Assembly (NCBI GenBank): GCA_965153355.1
Contig: OZ231126.1
Location: 52,762,001 to 52,826,000 of the forward strand
Reading direction: 5' to 3'
DNA length: 64,000 nt
Source: Flaccisagitta enflata
Lineage: Eukaryota; Chaetognatha; Sagittoidea; Aphragmophora
A program made the position numbers and the translations under genes. This document shows positions 51,248 to 62,529 of the stretch, piece by piece. Position 1 is the stretch's first letter, and every line of letters starts with the position of its first letter. Under the pieces are notes generated by a model, which searched no databases, was not told the DNA's origin, and was given only the letters and a program-made list of their open reading frames with translations.

Positions 51248-51440
51248 TAGCCGCAAAAGCGTTAAATGGTCAGCGGTACCCGTTGCCTCTATGTGAGCGT
51301 ATGGGTGTGTGATGGTGAGAGAGGCAATGGCTCCAAAGTGGCCGATGACCTATGCTTAGTAAGTTTTGAGGCTCTGAGATAGGGTTTGAGCCTGGAGCCT
51401 GAGATATGAGCCAGGAGGTTGAGATTGATCAGTTACGAAT
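51248..51440 (+). mobile_element. Composite element, type A, truncated
   Basis: AATAGCCGCAAAAGCGTTAA, ATGGTCAGCGGTACCCGTTG, a diverged middle, GGCCGATGACCTATGCT and about three TGAGCCTGGAGCC units, then unrelated sequence. Confidence 0.65.
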
Positions 51441-52084
51441 ATCATACGGGACTACATTAGAAAACAGAAAAAGACAGACAGACAAACAAACTCGCGGAAG
51501 TGTATGAAGAGATGGAAGAAAGCTCAATATCAGATAACAATTCACGTCACATTTGTCCTTCTCCTAAATGATAACGTGCACAAATGCATAATCAAATGTT
51601 CGCGTTGACGCAGTCAGTCTAATTCCGATTGGAAACTTGCAAAGCGAAGAAGTTTGTCATACAGAAAAAAATTGCTCAAAGGAAAGGCCGCTCCCAACGC
51701 CCGAAAAGTTAGGAGCGAGATTTGTTTTCTATCCTTCTAGGCTTTAATAGTGGAAGCTCCCGTACTCGATGAATTGACTGACCCCATATGACTCTTCTAA
51801 AACAGGTTTTGTTTAAAAAAACAGGCTAATCACAAGGGGCGAGAACACATTTTTCACTCCCCGCTCTTGTACGTCGCTTCCTATCATCATTCACGTTGTG
51901 AATTACGGAAGAACAGAAATCAGGCTTAAACTCTTTCAAATGAAAAAGATGCGCTTTTACCACTCCAATCCAAGGCTTCATGCTTCATATACAAGGGTGC
52001 CGAAAGGCTTTACCTGGACGGCGCGACGGTTGCTCAAAAAAAAAAAAAATCAAGCAGGAAAATTTCGCAATTGTTTCATACCAT
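51441..52084. other. Non-coding stretch
   Basis: No gene recognised. The 70-codon plus frame at 51898-52110 has no domain and runs into the tRNA-like segment. Confidence 0.35.
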
Positions 52085-52192
52085 CCGGCGGCCGAGCGGT
52101 TAGCGCATGATGAACGTCTTCATTAGGAGGTCATAGCGCCCAGCGGGGCGTGGTTTTCCGGCGCTGTTCGGTAAGGGGCGCCGAGACAATTT
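52085..52192 (+). repeat. Possible tRNA-derived SINE head
   Basis: GGCGGCCGAGCGGTTAGCGC resembles a tRNA D-arm/A box (TGGCCGAGYGGTTAAGGC in Ser/Leu tRNAs). ATGAACGTCTTCAT could form a short anticodon-like hairpin, and CGCCCAGCGGGGCG another. There is no good B box (GGTTCGAATCC), so it is not a tRNA gene. A degenerate tRNA-like SINE or pseudogene is possible. Confidence 0.3.
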
Positions 52193-52420
52193 TGCTTATC
52201 TAATCCCGGCGATATTTGATGCGAGTCTTCCGTCTTTTACGTTGGGTGGCGTTGTAAGTTTGGCTTTTGACACTGAAGCGCAAACTTGAAAAAAAAGGGC
52301 AACGATTAATTCGACTTGAAATCTTAAGGCTAATCTTAAAGGCTAATGTCACAATCTCTTTTCGACGCAAGAACCCGAATTACCACCACGTTAAGTGTTA
52401 CTGCTATGTATATTGCAATA

Positions 52421-52831
52421 CTACTCGACTCAAAAAAAAAAGCCGCACCCTATTTTGAGTTGATGTATAAGAAAAAAAAATTATTTGAAAATTTTTCTGT
52501 TAAAGTGATTTGAAAGATTTTTGAATTTTCTTTCATTCTAGACCAATCCCAGATCTGTATCTCAAACGGTTTAGGAGCTAGAGCTCTGCAAAGAAAAGCA
52601 CTATTTTGGTAAAATGCATTTTTTTCATAGGGATTGCGAAACTGAAATAGGCAACATTTTTACTCAAACTAATGCCATTTCTAAACGAAAAAAGATAGCA
52701 ATACCAGATTGGCGCCAAATGAAAGATCTTTTCAAGAGCTTTCTAATGGTCTAAGATTTTTATTAGTTTTTTTGAATTTTAGTATGACAATTTGTCATTT
52801 AAAAGTGCGGCTTTTTTATTGAGTCGAGTAG
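52421..52831. mobile_element. 411-bp TA-flanked MITE (CTACTCGACTCAA ends)
   Basis: CTACTCGACTCAAAAAA, then GCCGCAC, is mirrored by GTGCGGC, TTGAGTCGAGTAG ending at 52831, with TA at 52419-52420 and 52832-52833. Interior AT-rich, no coding capacity. Consistent with a Tc1/mariner-derived MITE. Confidence 0.8.
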
Positions 52832-53099
52832 TATGACAAGTTTTTATAGTTGATTGCCTAACTACCTGGATTACCTTGCCAAACCATTTTTTGTGACCAC
52901 CCCTACTTCTAGGGGGCCTAAAGATAAGGTCAAAATGGCCACATTGACATGTCCGGATTTTTTCCGGGCAAGCATATAACAAGCAAAACCTGATCATTTC
53001 TCAGCTTTTAATCAGTTACCAGTAATGGCGGCTGTCACTGTGAGGAAAAAAGTTGTAAGCATTTATCACTTTTCATCATGCCATTACTTAAATCGCTTA

Positions 53100-53592
53100 A
53101 AATTTTTTTATTTGTTAAATCAACTCAAAAGTAATTGTATGTATTGATTAAAATGAAAATCAGAGAAAAATAGAACTGAGCCAAATGAGCTAGATGAGCT
53201 AAAATATTCAAAAGAATTCAACCACACATCCAGCTTTGCTCACCAACATGCTTTCTTGTATTTGCATAAATCAAAATATTAATTTATCTATCCTATTTAA
53301 AATCAGGGAAAAAGAGCAAGCTAAATGAGCTAATGAGCTAGAATATTTATAAAAGCCCTCACAGATGAGCAGTTTTGCGCACTCACATATTTTTTCTATT
53401 CGCTTGCTGAAACAAGTATGAAAATATTCAATCATTTATTGTATTTGAAATCAGAAAGAATAGACTGAGCTAAGTGAGCTAAATGAGCTAAAATGCTCAA
53501 AAACGCCTACACAGATAAGCAACTGTGCTCATAAACATGTTTTTATGTATTTGCATGCTCAAGTAAACATAAATACACTTTTTTATTTCTTT
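53100..53592. repeat. ~146-bp tandem repeat, three copies
   Basis: AATCAGAGAAAAATAGA, GAGCTAAATGAGCTAAAATA, CAGATGAGCA..TTTGC and CATG/CTTGTATTTGCAT blocks recur near 53158, 53303 and 53449. The second Penelope-like element is inserted at its right edge. Confidence 0.7.
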
Positions 53593-53682
53593 CAACGTCA
53601 TCGCAAGCACCGGTAGTATAACAATTAAAAACACGTTTATTTTCATCTTGGAGAAGTACAGTGCAACGCAAAACAACTTTTT

Positions 53683-53727
53683 TGCCTGAATTTTCGAAAG
53701 CCACTTTGGGCATCATCATCAGAGGCA
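53683..53727 (-). ncRNA. Hammerhead ribozyme-like motif, PLE 2 left copy
   Basis: Minus strand: TGCCT, CTGATGA, stem II with GATGCC...GGCTTTC, GAA, AATT, C, AGGCA. Compared with element 1, a T-A pair in stem II is replaced by G-C (GATT/ATATC to GATG/CTTTC), a compensatory change that supports the fold. Confidence 0.6.
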
Positions 53728-53937
53728 GAGAGAGAGAAAAAGTGACAAGTATTTAAAGGAAAAATGAGACAATTGAGGATTAGAGAGAGAGGCTAAAGGA
53801 AAAGAGAGAGAGATAGAAAGTGGTCAAAAGCCCAGAAAGGGCTGGTCCCCCCCTACTTTGCTACATAGATCGCGCCAATTAGTCCATAGTGTTAAATACA
53901 GGGTTCCACGCGTCTGTCTTGACGTAGGCACCCCAGT

Positions 53938-54094
53938 CTTCAAAAACAAGAAAAAGCTCAATTATGACCTCAAAGTATGGGAGACCCTTGAGATAAAGAA
54001 GGCCAACTATAGCCCCGGCAAAGGTCTCAACGAAAACTGGGGTGCCTACGTCAAGACAGACGCGTGGTACCCTGTATTTAACACCATGGACTAA
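53938..54094 (+). pseudogene. Penelope-like GIY-YIG endonuclease, C-terminal fragment
   Basis: About 51 codons ending at TAA: reads FKNKKKLNYDLKVWETLEIK, then KANYSPGKGLNENWGAYVK and TDAWYPVFNTMD. It aligns residue for residue with the end of the domain at 24099-24452 but lacks the GIY and YVG core, so it cannot be an active nuclease. An inverted copy of its last ~18 codons lies at 53879-53937 on the minus strand. Confidence 0.8.
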
Positions 54095-54249
54095 TTGGGG
54101 CGATCTACGTAGCGAAGTGGGGTGGGGGGGGCCAGCCCTTTCTGGGCTTTTGACCACTTTCTATCTCTCTCTCTTTTCCTTTAGCCTCTCTCTCCAATCC
54201 TCAATTGTCTCATTTTTCCTTTAAATACTTGTCTCTTTTTTTCTCTCTC

Positions 54250-54294
54250 TGCCTCTGACGATGATGCCCAAAGTGACTTTCGAAAATTCAGGCA
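54250..54294 (+). ncRNA. Hammerhead ribozyme-like motif, PLE 2 right copy
   Basis: TGCCT, CTGACGA (the seventh core position is free to vary, so this is allowed), stem II GATGCC...GACTTTC with one mismatch, GAA, AATT, C, AGGCA. Core residues intact. Confidence 0.6.
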
Positions 54295-54369
54295 AAAAAG
54301 TTGTTTTGCGTTGCACTGTACTTCTCCATCATGAAAATAAACGTGTTTTTAATTGTCACTTTTTTATTT

Positions 54370-54855
54370 ATCTTACACAAAATCATAAAAAACAAAAAAA
54401 AAAATCCATTTGAATTTTTTGTAAATAAATATTCAAAAAATCATAGCTTGAAAAATATTTGTCGTGGAGCATTCTGCTTGGCGCCAAATGAAAGAGAATT
54501 ATCAAATTCGCTTACCCTATCAATTTCATCGGAGGGCCCATTCGGTCGGTGGAGATCCTCAACTTCCGCATAAGAAAATGAAAACCCTGTTTCTCTCCAA
54601 TGTGTCAAAAAGTTGAGGACTGACTTCGACTTTTTTCCCGATCAATCCGATGTGATGTACAAAAAATTTCATCCGACTGCGCAAATGCTAAGTTGTTCAA
54701 ATACCGTATTATCATCAAATTTTGATCCTCCTAATTTTTTCCCCATTTTTTGGGTTTTGCTGACTATAACAACTCAATTTTGGCTTATTTTCGATCATCA
54801 TTTGTTGCATTTCAGCCTAATTTACATGAAAATCGAAGATAAGTAACAAAATCCA
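54370..54855. other. Non-coding stretch
   Basis: AT-rich sequence with no recognised gene or repeat. Confidence 0.4.
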
Positions 54856-55565
54856 GTTTTTGAGCAGCGGCCCCGAAGGGGACGAAGTCCTGTAGAACAC
54901 AGGGGGACTTTTGTTCATCCGTTCGTTCGTTTGTCCCCCCCGCCCCCTCATCAGGCCCTCCAGGCCTCAAATCTGGCCTCTGATACCTCAAATCTGGCCT
55001 CTGAGACCTCAAATCTGGCCTCTCAGGCCTCAAATCCAGCCTCTCAGGCCTCAAATCCAGCCTCCCAGGCCTCAAATCTAGCCTCTTAAGCCTCAAATTC
55101 CGCCTCTCAGGCCTCAAATTCAACCTCTCAGGCCTCAAATTCAACCTCTCAGGCCTCAAATTCAACCTCTCAGGCCTCAAATTAGGCTTCTCAGACCTCA
55201 AACCTAGCCTCTCAGGCCTCAAATTAGGCCTCTCAGGCCTCAAATCAGCTGTCTAAGCCTCAATTTATTGCTCTCAGTGCTCTGACCTTTCAAGCCTCAA
55301 TCCAGCTCTCTCAAGCTTCCAATTGGCATTCTCAGGCCTTACATCAGCCTTCTTAGACCTCAGTTTAGCATCTGAAGGCCTTCATTGGCCTCTAGCATTC
55401 TATCCATATTTTCAGGCAGGACGAACGAAAGTCCCCCTGTGTTCTACAGGACTTCGTCCCCTTCGGGGCCGCTGCCCTGCTTCCCCTCACTCCAATTCAC
55501 AATCACTCAAAGCAGGGCAACGGGTATCGCTGACCTCATATTGCCCTTGTGCGACCTGTTGAACC
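54856..55565. mobile_element. Composite minisatellite element, type B (reversed)
   Basis: GAGCAGCGGCCCCGAAGGGG, ACGAAGTCCTGTAGAACACA, a GTTCGTTCG run, then about 13 copies of CAGGCCTCAAATCTGGCCTCT, decayed units, and the inverted end: GAAAGTCCCCCTGTG, GGGGCCGCTGCCCTGC, GGGTATCGCTGACC and CATATTGCCCTTGTGCGACC plus TGTT. The outer terminus matches that of 26920-27765 inverted. Confidence 0.8.
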
Positions 55566-56742
<1,177 letters not shown>

Positions 56743-56787
56743 AAAGCAGTTATGGCGGCGCTCACTGCACTGGCAGACAGACTAAAA

Positions 56788-57006
56788 AGGCCGGATACAT
56801 GGCCAATCAGTAGTCGCTGCTGGGTGGGCAGGGGCAGCACTGCGAGTGGGCAGGAGCAGTATGTGGATGGGCGGGGGCTGTAATGATCAGAAATCCGTAT
56901 TTCAGCTGGTTTCGCATAATCCAAAATTTTGTGTTACAGACAGACAGACAGACATACAGACGTAGGGACACAGCCTCTTATAGAGTCGCTTAGGCAGCGA
57001 CTAAAA
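56788..57006 (-). mobile_element. Short dispersed element, long variant
   Basis: AAAAAGGCCGGATACATGGC, three GGGTGGGCAGGGGC-type blocks, a CAGACAGACAGAC core in place of GGAC, and CTTATAGAGTCGCTTAGGCA plus GCGACTAAAAA. Confidence 0.65.
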
Positions 57007-57070
57007 AGACAGTGTTCATCCACTTTAGTTTGTACAATCTACAATGTACCGCACAAAGACGTAGACCAAG

Positions 57071-57198
57071 TTGGCAAAGAAATCTTCAAAAAATGCCTGC
57101 CGCAGGATGTTTAGTTCAAACGGGAGCAGAAACGAAGCACCGGAGGCCAACTCACCTTCGCCCTTTGGACCGTCGATCAAGAAGAAATCATTCTTTTC

Positions 57199-57200
<2 letters not shown>
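57071..57200 (+). CDS. Possible 5' coding exon, unidentified protein
   Basis: From ATG 57071 an open frame of 43 codons (MAKKSSKNACRRMFSSNGSR, then a Ser/Pro-rich SPSPFGPSIKKKSFFS) runs to TTTTCAG|GTGTGTG, a fair splice donor formed by the first units of a GT microsatellite. The segment is GC-rich and non-repetitive between repeats, which favours an exon. All three plus frames stay open for long stretches here, a minus frame is also open, and no partner exon or domain is recognised. Low confidence. Confidence 0.25.
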
Positions 57201-57427
<227 letters not shown>

Positions 57428-57548
57428 GCAGTAAATGACCTTGATATTGTAGCTAGTTTCACAAACACACAGGGACAAAGATAAACCAAATGGCGCGCCG
57501 ATGAAACATAATACAATTGGACCAATACTACGTCGGTTTGCATGCTCT

Positions 57549-57551
57549 GTC

Positions 57552-57588
<37 letters not shown>

Positions 57589-57612
57589 CACGGACGGACA
57601 GACAGACAAAAA
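57549..57612. repeat. (CAGA)n microsatellite
   Basis: About 13 CAGA units with two GGAC interruptions; possibly the core of a decayed short dispersed element (TAGCACCCGACTAAC follows near 57716). Confidence 0.85.
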
Positions 57613-58442
57613 TTTCTAAAATAATCTATGAATATGCTGTCTACTATTCTTAGCTTAATCTCAAAATGACATTGTGACAGATGGACGGACAGATCAAAAA
57701 AAGTGGTTGGTTGCTTAGCACCCGACTAACGATTCTGTTGATGGTATAATCTCCACCATGTGCCGCGCCATGCTCACTTGGGGTCACAGTGGGCCATTAT
57801 TGGATATGGGTTGAAAAAAGTCCTCAAAGGTATTGACTCATATAAGCAAGCACATTCTCAAGTAGAGCTTTATTTTACCCGATTGCGAGCCGAAAAAAGT
57901 AGAAGCACTTTTTTTGGCAAAAAATGGTGTTTTTTTGAGATAAATAGCATAAAGATATATCTCTGAAGAAGTAACATGCCCTGGTATTGAAAAATAATTA
58001 ACTGCTGAATATTTGTGAGAAATTTCACAAAATTTCGTCAACGTTAAGATGCCTAAAATGCATTATAAAACTCCAAAAATCACAAAAATCAGCCTTGATG
58101 AAAAAATAATGTCTAAAAGAGCTCGTGGGATGTTAGATATCATAAAAATATACTTCCCCACAAATTTTCAGGCATACCTGATGAATATTGGATGAATTAT
58201 AACCAAAAAAACAAATTACGACAATATGCAAATGAGCTTTTGGGCGAAAATTGCTAAAAACCCAAAAAATCGCTGTTTCTTGCCAAAATATGATGGTTTT
58301 TGCTCTGTTAACCTACTTCAAATCTAGCAAGCTTTCTGCTATTAAAAGATAGAAGGAAATTTTGATCATGTTATGTACATGAGTGTTGTATACGAGCTGA
58401 AGATCACTTTCTGAGTTCTTGACATACGAAGAAATTTCATAA

Positions 58443-58937
58443 CTAAAAACATTTTTGCTCTGTAAAACTGGAACTTGCTTTGCAAAAAGTGACCCCTCAA
58501 AATTTTTTGTTTCTTACGGAAAGGCAGGAGCTTTGATTCAATCGCAAGAGGATGGACAAATTGTAAACCTGGATAATGGGAAGGTTTTGCTCAGTTTACA
58601 TGGAAACAAATGTTCGTATATACAAAAAAGGCAAAACCTCGGGTTTAAAATGGGGTCAGAAACCTTAAACCTTTATCCAAAATCCCTGGTGATTGACATT
58701 AAAACCACACGTGCAAGACCGATCAAGTTTGAATCTATGACGCCCAAAAATTTTTCTCTGCCTTTTATTCCAAATCCCAAAGTTTTCAAAAATGTCACAA
58801 ATTTTCAAATTGGCGTTTCTCCACTTAGCTACCTAAAAAATCCATTTGTCGCCACTTGCGTCATTGTATCATACATACTGGGATTACTGTCAATTGCGTT
58901 AATCTGCCATCTTTGCTTCAAAGTGTTGCACTCATAA
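58443..58937 (+). CDS. C-terminal part of an unidentified single-pass membrane protein
   Basis: Open from a TAA at 58440-58442 to TAA at 58935; no ATG until residue ~60 of the open frame, so the N-terminus is missing, cut at the inner edge of the left inverted repeat. The extracellular-type portion has paired cysteines (CKTGTC near its start, one Cys near residue 53). Near the C-terminus FVATCVIVSYILGLLSIALI is a strong hydrophobic segment, followed by a short tail (HLCFKVLHS). This is the topology of a type I membrane or envelope-like protein end. I do not recognise the family. The lack of stops in 160 codons suggests that it decayed little or was recently captured. Confidence 0.5.
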   Translation, partial: LKTFLLCKTGTCFAKSDPSKFFVSYGKAGALIQSQEDGQIVNLDNGKVLLSLHGNKCSYIQKRQNLGFKMGSETLNLYPKSLVIDIKTTRARPIKFESMTPKNFSLPFIPNPKVFKNVTNFQIGVSPLSYLKNPFVATCVIVSYILGLLSIALICHLCFKVLHS

Positions 58938-59102
58938 TGGTTCCAGTGTCAATGTTTTCAATGGTGTTGATGGGGGGATGTTGAACAGGTGATTTGGGGG
59001 ATAGATAACAAATTTTACAGGGGGATTTTAGATATCAATGTTTGTATTAGAATTAGTTATCATCCATAGGTCAATAGATATTTTCTCTCTCTTTCTCTCT
59101 CT

Positions 59103-59167
<65 letters not shown>

Positions 59168-59854
59168 GGTCTCTCTCTCTCTGCTTCTCTCTCCCCCCTG
59201 TTCTCTCATTGGTTGAATCTCTCTCAACCCCCAAGCATCATCATGTGACCATGCTTGCCCCATAGATGAGGGGGTTCTGTTTTCAATGTATTCAGTTATG
59301 TACATTTGCTACTAACATCCATACACGCCTCAGCTTTTCTAGATTGCTACAGTTAAAAAATCAAATGTCTTTAGCATCAAGTATAGTCTTAGTTATTTCT
59401 TCATCCCAGTTTTTTTCCAATCTTACGTATTTGTTATTTAACTGTCTTTGCAAAAAACATTATAATAAAACAATGCAATGAACAATTAAACTACTTCCCT
59501 CCAAATTGTGTCTTGCAAGCATTGGACTAACAAGCAAACAGAAGATTCATGCTAGTGTTTTCACCATGACCTTGATATTTGCATGTACTGAGATATATAA
59601 AGATTGTATTAGCTATATTCACTCATGTTAGATATATAAACATTCAATTATCTCATTCAATAGGTTTTCAATCCAGGTTAATGTCTGTAGGCTATCTAAA
59701 TATCACTGCCATAAACATTAAATTGAGAAAAAATTATTCTATTCTTAAACAAATTAATGATCTTTAAGCTTGGAATACATTGCACAATTAAAAACAATCA
59801 TGATTTGTAAAGAAAGAGCGATTTTAATGAGTTTTTAACAATTTTCCCTTTGTC
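58938..59854. other. Interior of the long-TIR element without a gene
   Basis: Contains the CT microsatellite and AT-rich sequence. No second gene recognised. Confidence 0.45.
59082..59195. repeat. (CT)n microsatellite
   Basis: About 110 bp of CT with TTCT and CCGGT interruptions. Confidence 0.95.
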
Positions 59855-60639
59855 AAGAACTCAAAAAGTGTCTTTTGGCATGTATACAACACTGTCATGT
59901 ACATGACATGATCAAAATTCCTTCTATTTTTCATCAAAAGAAAGCTTGCTAGGTTTGAAGTAGGTTAACAGAGCAAAAATCATCATATTTTGAGAAAAAA
60001 GAGCGATTTTGTGGGTTTTTAGCAATTTTCGCCCAAAAGCTCATTTGCATATTGTCGTAATTTGGTTTTTTGGTTATAATTCATCCAATACTTATCAGGT
60101 ATGCCTGCAAATTTGTGGGGAAGTATATTTTTATGATTTCTAACATCCCATGAGCTCTTTTAGACATTATCTTTTCAACAAGGCTGATTTTTTTATTTTT
60201 GGAGTTTTATAATGCATTTTCCGCATCTTAACGTCGATGAAATTTTGTGAAATTTCTCACAAATATTCAGCAGATGATTATTTATCAATACCAGGGCATG
60301 TTACTTCTTCAGAGATATATCTTTATGCTATTTATCTCAAAAAACCACCATTTTTTGCCAAAAAAAATGCTTCTAATTTTTTCGGCTCCCAATCGGGTAA
60401 AATAAGGTTGATATTCTTAATCTACACCTTTTTTAAGACTAGTATGCAAAAAATTGGAGACGGTTTATTTTTTATTTTTTTCAAAGGGTTTTGGGCTAGC
60501 GGATATTAGACCGATAAAAACTAATTAGTAAAACACAATTTAACACTATTTAAACCGTAACTACACTGTTTTATAGCTTTATGGGGAAGAAAACGATAGA
60601 AAATCAAAAGCGACTCAATTATATACACCCCTTTTCACA

Positions 60640-61126
60640 CATGTGGGGAATTTTGTCATCCTTCAGCATATCCCTCCTAAAATCCTAGTCTCTAGGCCCA
60701 AATTTTAGCCTTGAGGTGTAGATCCCAGTTTTGAGACCCAAATCCAAGCCTTCAGGCCCAAATCCTAGCCTCAAGGCCTAAATACTACCATGGAGGCCTA
60801 AATTTCAGCATTGAGGCCAAAATCTCAGCCTCCAGGCCATATCTCAGCCTCCAGGATAGGATTTGGGCCTCGAGACTGGGATTTGGGCTTTGAGGCTGGG
60901 ATTTGGGCCTCGAGACTGGGATTTGGGCTTTGAGGCTGGAATTTGGGCCTCGAGGCTGCAATTTGAGGGGGAGAACACTGAAGGAGAAGGAGAAAACTCC
61001 CCATGTGTGAAAGCATAGGTCATCGATCCCTCCAGCGCCGCTGCCCTGTTTCCCCTTCAACAAGCACAACCTACTTAGGCAGGGCAGGAGTACTGCAGAC
61101 CATCTAACGCTTTTGCGACTATTGAG
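60640..61126. mobile_element. Composite minisatellite element, type A (reversed)
   Basis: The left end is decayed (TTTCACACATGTGGGGAATT). The array starts as CCTCAAGGCCTAAATCCTAG and switches to GGGATTTGGGCCTCGAGACT near 60850. Right end: GGAGAAAACTCCCCATGTG, GAAAGCATAGGTCATCGATC, GCGCCGCTGCCCTG, GACCATCTAACGCTTTTGCG and ACTATT. Confidence 0.75.
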
Positions 61127-61285
61127 CTTCTTATGCTCACAGCTCCTGACTAGATACCTAAGTGAGTTTCTCTATAACTGCCCCTGCCACCCCACACGCG
61201 CCTGGGGTAGCCTTGTTTGGTTTCAAATCATTGGCAATGTGCTTTAACATGCTGTATTGAAAAATTTCTTTTTTTCAAACTCAAG

Positions 61286-61313
61286 GTGTGTGTGCGCGCC
61301 TTCATGTGTGCGC

Positions 61314-61383
<70 letters not shown>

Positions 61384-61420
61384 GTGTATGTGTGTGCGCG
61401 TAGATGTGTGTGTGTGTGCT
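61286..61420. repeat. (GT)n microsatellite
   Basis: About 65 GT units with CGCG and AA interruptions at the ends. Confidence 0.95.
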
Positions 61421-61528
61421 TATCATGTAGATGTTTTGGTGTAGATTTTTCCGTTTTGTTACTTTTTTTTTTAAAGAAATTCAATTTCCTCAGCAACCTC
61501 TTTACCAATTTGGATGAAATTCTAGTTA

Positions 61529-61741
61529 AACAAGGCCAGATACACAGCTACCCTAGTTGCCTGCAGGTGGGCAGGATCAGTGATGGAGAAGGTCATTGGA
61601 GCATTTGGGCAGGAGCCAAGAGCTCAAAACGCTCAAAAACGCCTCAAAAACCAACCGACCGACTGACTGACCAACCGACTGACCAACTGACCAACCAACC
61701 GACTGCCTTGGATGTAGCGTCGCGTAGCACTCAACTAAAAA
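61529..61741 (-). mobile_element. Short dispersed element, subfamily 2
   Basis: AAACAAGGCCAGATACACAG, GGTGGGCAGGATCAGTGATG, CATTTGGGCAGGAGC, a CCAACCGACCGACTG core and GTAGCGTCGCGTAGCACTCA plus ACTAAAAAT. Confidence 0.7.
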
Positions 61742-62017
61742 TACCATTTAATGAACCTTTTTCCAACATTGTGACCCAACTAGAATATGAGGAATGATTT
61801 TCTAACGATTAAAAAGATTCAATCATTTTGACAAAACATGTTATTTCCATTCCTCTCACAAGATTTAAATTCGGTAAACGATTCTGTAGTCCTGGGGTAT
61901 TTTTAAAAGACATACCTTGTTTATACACTTAGTGTAACATTTTCTTTCAAGTGCTAAGGAATCTGATATCTACAGGCCATAATAACCAACCTAGTTATTA
62001 GTCCTACGGCCATAAGG
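61742..62017. other. Non-coding stretch
   Basis: AT-rich unique sequence; no gene recognised. Confidence 0.4.
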
Positions 62018-62025
62018 GTCATTAG

Positions 62026-62411
62026 CAGGCCTGATTTTTGTGATTTTTCTCACCGGGCCAGTTGGGCGCGCTCCTCACAATTTGACAGAGCCCGAAAGGA
62101 AAACCATGAGCCCGGTAAAAATGTCATGCCTAATTGTACAAACATATCAGCCTAGTTTTATAAAAGAAGCTAATGATTATATGATGTAATGATGAAATAA
62201 TCACTTCAAAGATGATTCAGTTTGTGAAAAAAATCGTAAAACGACTCAAAACTTGATGATTTTTCATACATTTCACTGAATCAGCTTGAGCACATTAAAT
62301 CCATCCCATCAATGACAGAGAGCCAGCCGGGCTCAGAGCTTGCAAAACATGAGAGCCCGAGAGCAAAATAGAGAGCATCGGGCTCGCGGGCTCGCTCTAA
62401 AATCAGGCCTG
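62026..62411. mobile_element. 386-bp hAT-like MITE with perfect 8-bp TSD
   Basis: Terminal inverted repeat CAGGCCTGATTTT at 62026 and AAAATCAGGCCTG ending at 62411. The flanks GTCATTAG at 62018-62025 and 62412-62419 are identical, an 8-bp duplication typical of hAT transposases. Subterminal GAGCCCG/CGGGCTC words occur in both halves. No coding capacity. Confidence 0.88.
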
Positions 62412-62529
62412 GTCATTAGTCCTACATGCCATTGATCTAACTTTTTTTCCCACCACAATTATGGTCATTTGTCCTTTCAATTACAAATGCCATTAATTTG
62501 GCAAGTTTGCTTGCAGACACCAACAAATT

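Larger units (their letters stand above)
53597..54356 (+). mobile_element. Penelope-like retroelement 2, snap-back form
   Basis: Plus-strand half: the tail of the GIY-YIG domain (53938-54094) and pLTR to 54356. Minus-strand half (53597-53937): the same pLTR inverted, extending into the last ~18 codons of the coding region. The two halves meet directly. Flanks CACTTTTTTATTT (53576-53588 and 54357-54369) are a perfect 13-bp duplication. As in element 1, eight unexplained bases (CTTTCAAC) separate the left duplication from the element start GTCATCGCAAGC. Both elements belong to one family with about 80% similarity by eye. Confidence 0.85.
57868..60408. mobile_element. 2.54-kb element with ~550-bp terminal inverted repeats
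   Basis: The left arm (57868-58425) and right arm (59855-60408) are inverted copies. Shared landmarks: ATTTTACCCGATTG at the tips, GAGCCGAAAAA, AGTAACATGCCCTGGTATTG, AACGTTAAGATGC, GAGCTCTTTTAGACATTAT, GCTCATTTGCATATTGTCGT and ATGTACATGA. The interior holds one truncated open frame (58455-58937), a CT microsatellite and unique AT-rich sequence. Long inverted ends around a cargo frame suggest a deletion derivative of a large DNA transposon or virus-like element; no polymerase, integrase or transposase is left. Target duplication not resolved. Confidence 0.8.

Noticed and set aside
52085-52192. Functional tRNA gene
   Set aside because: The A-box-like segment is good but no B box, acceptor stem or T-arm can be formed.
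53879-54157. 92-codon minus ORF across Penelope element 2
   Set aside because: It crosses the inverted pLTR and the coding tail in mixed orientation; only the last ~18 codons are genuine (inverted) GIY-YIG sequence, and they are reported with the element.
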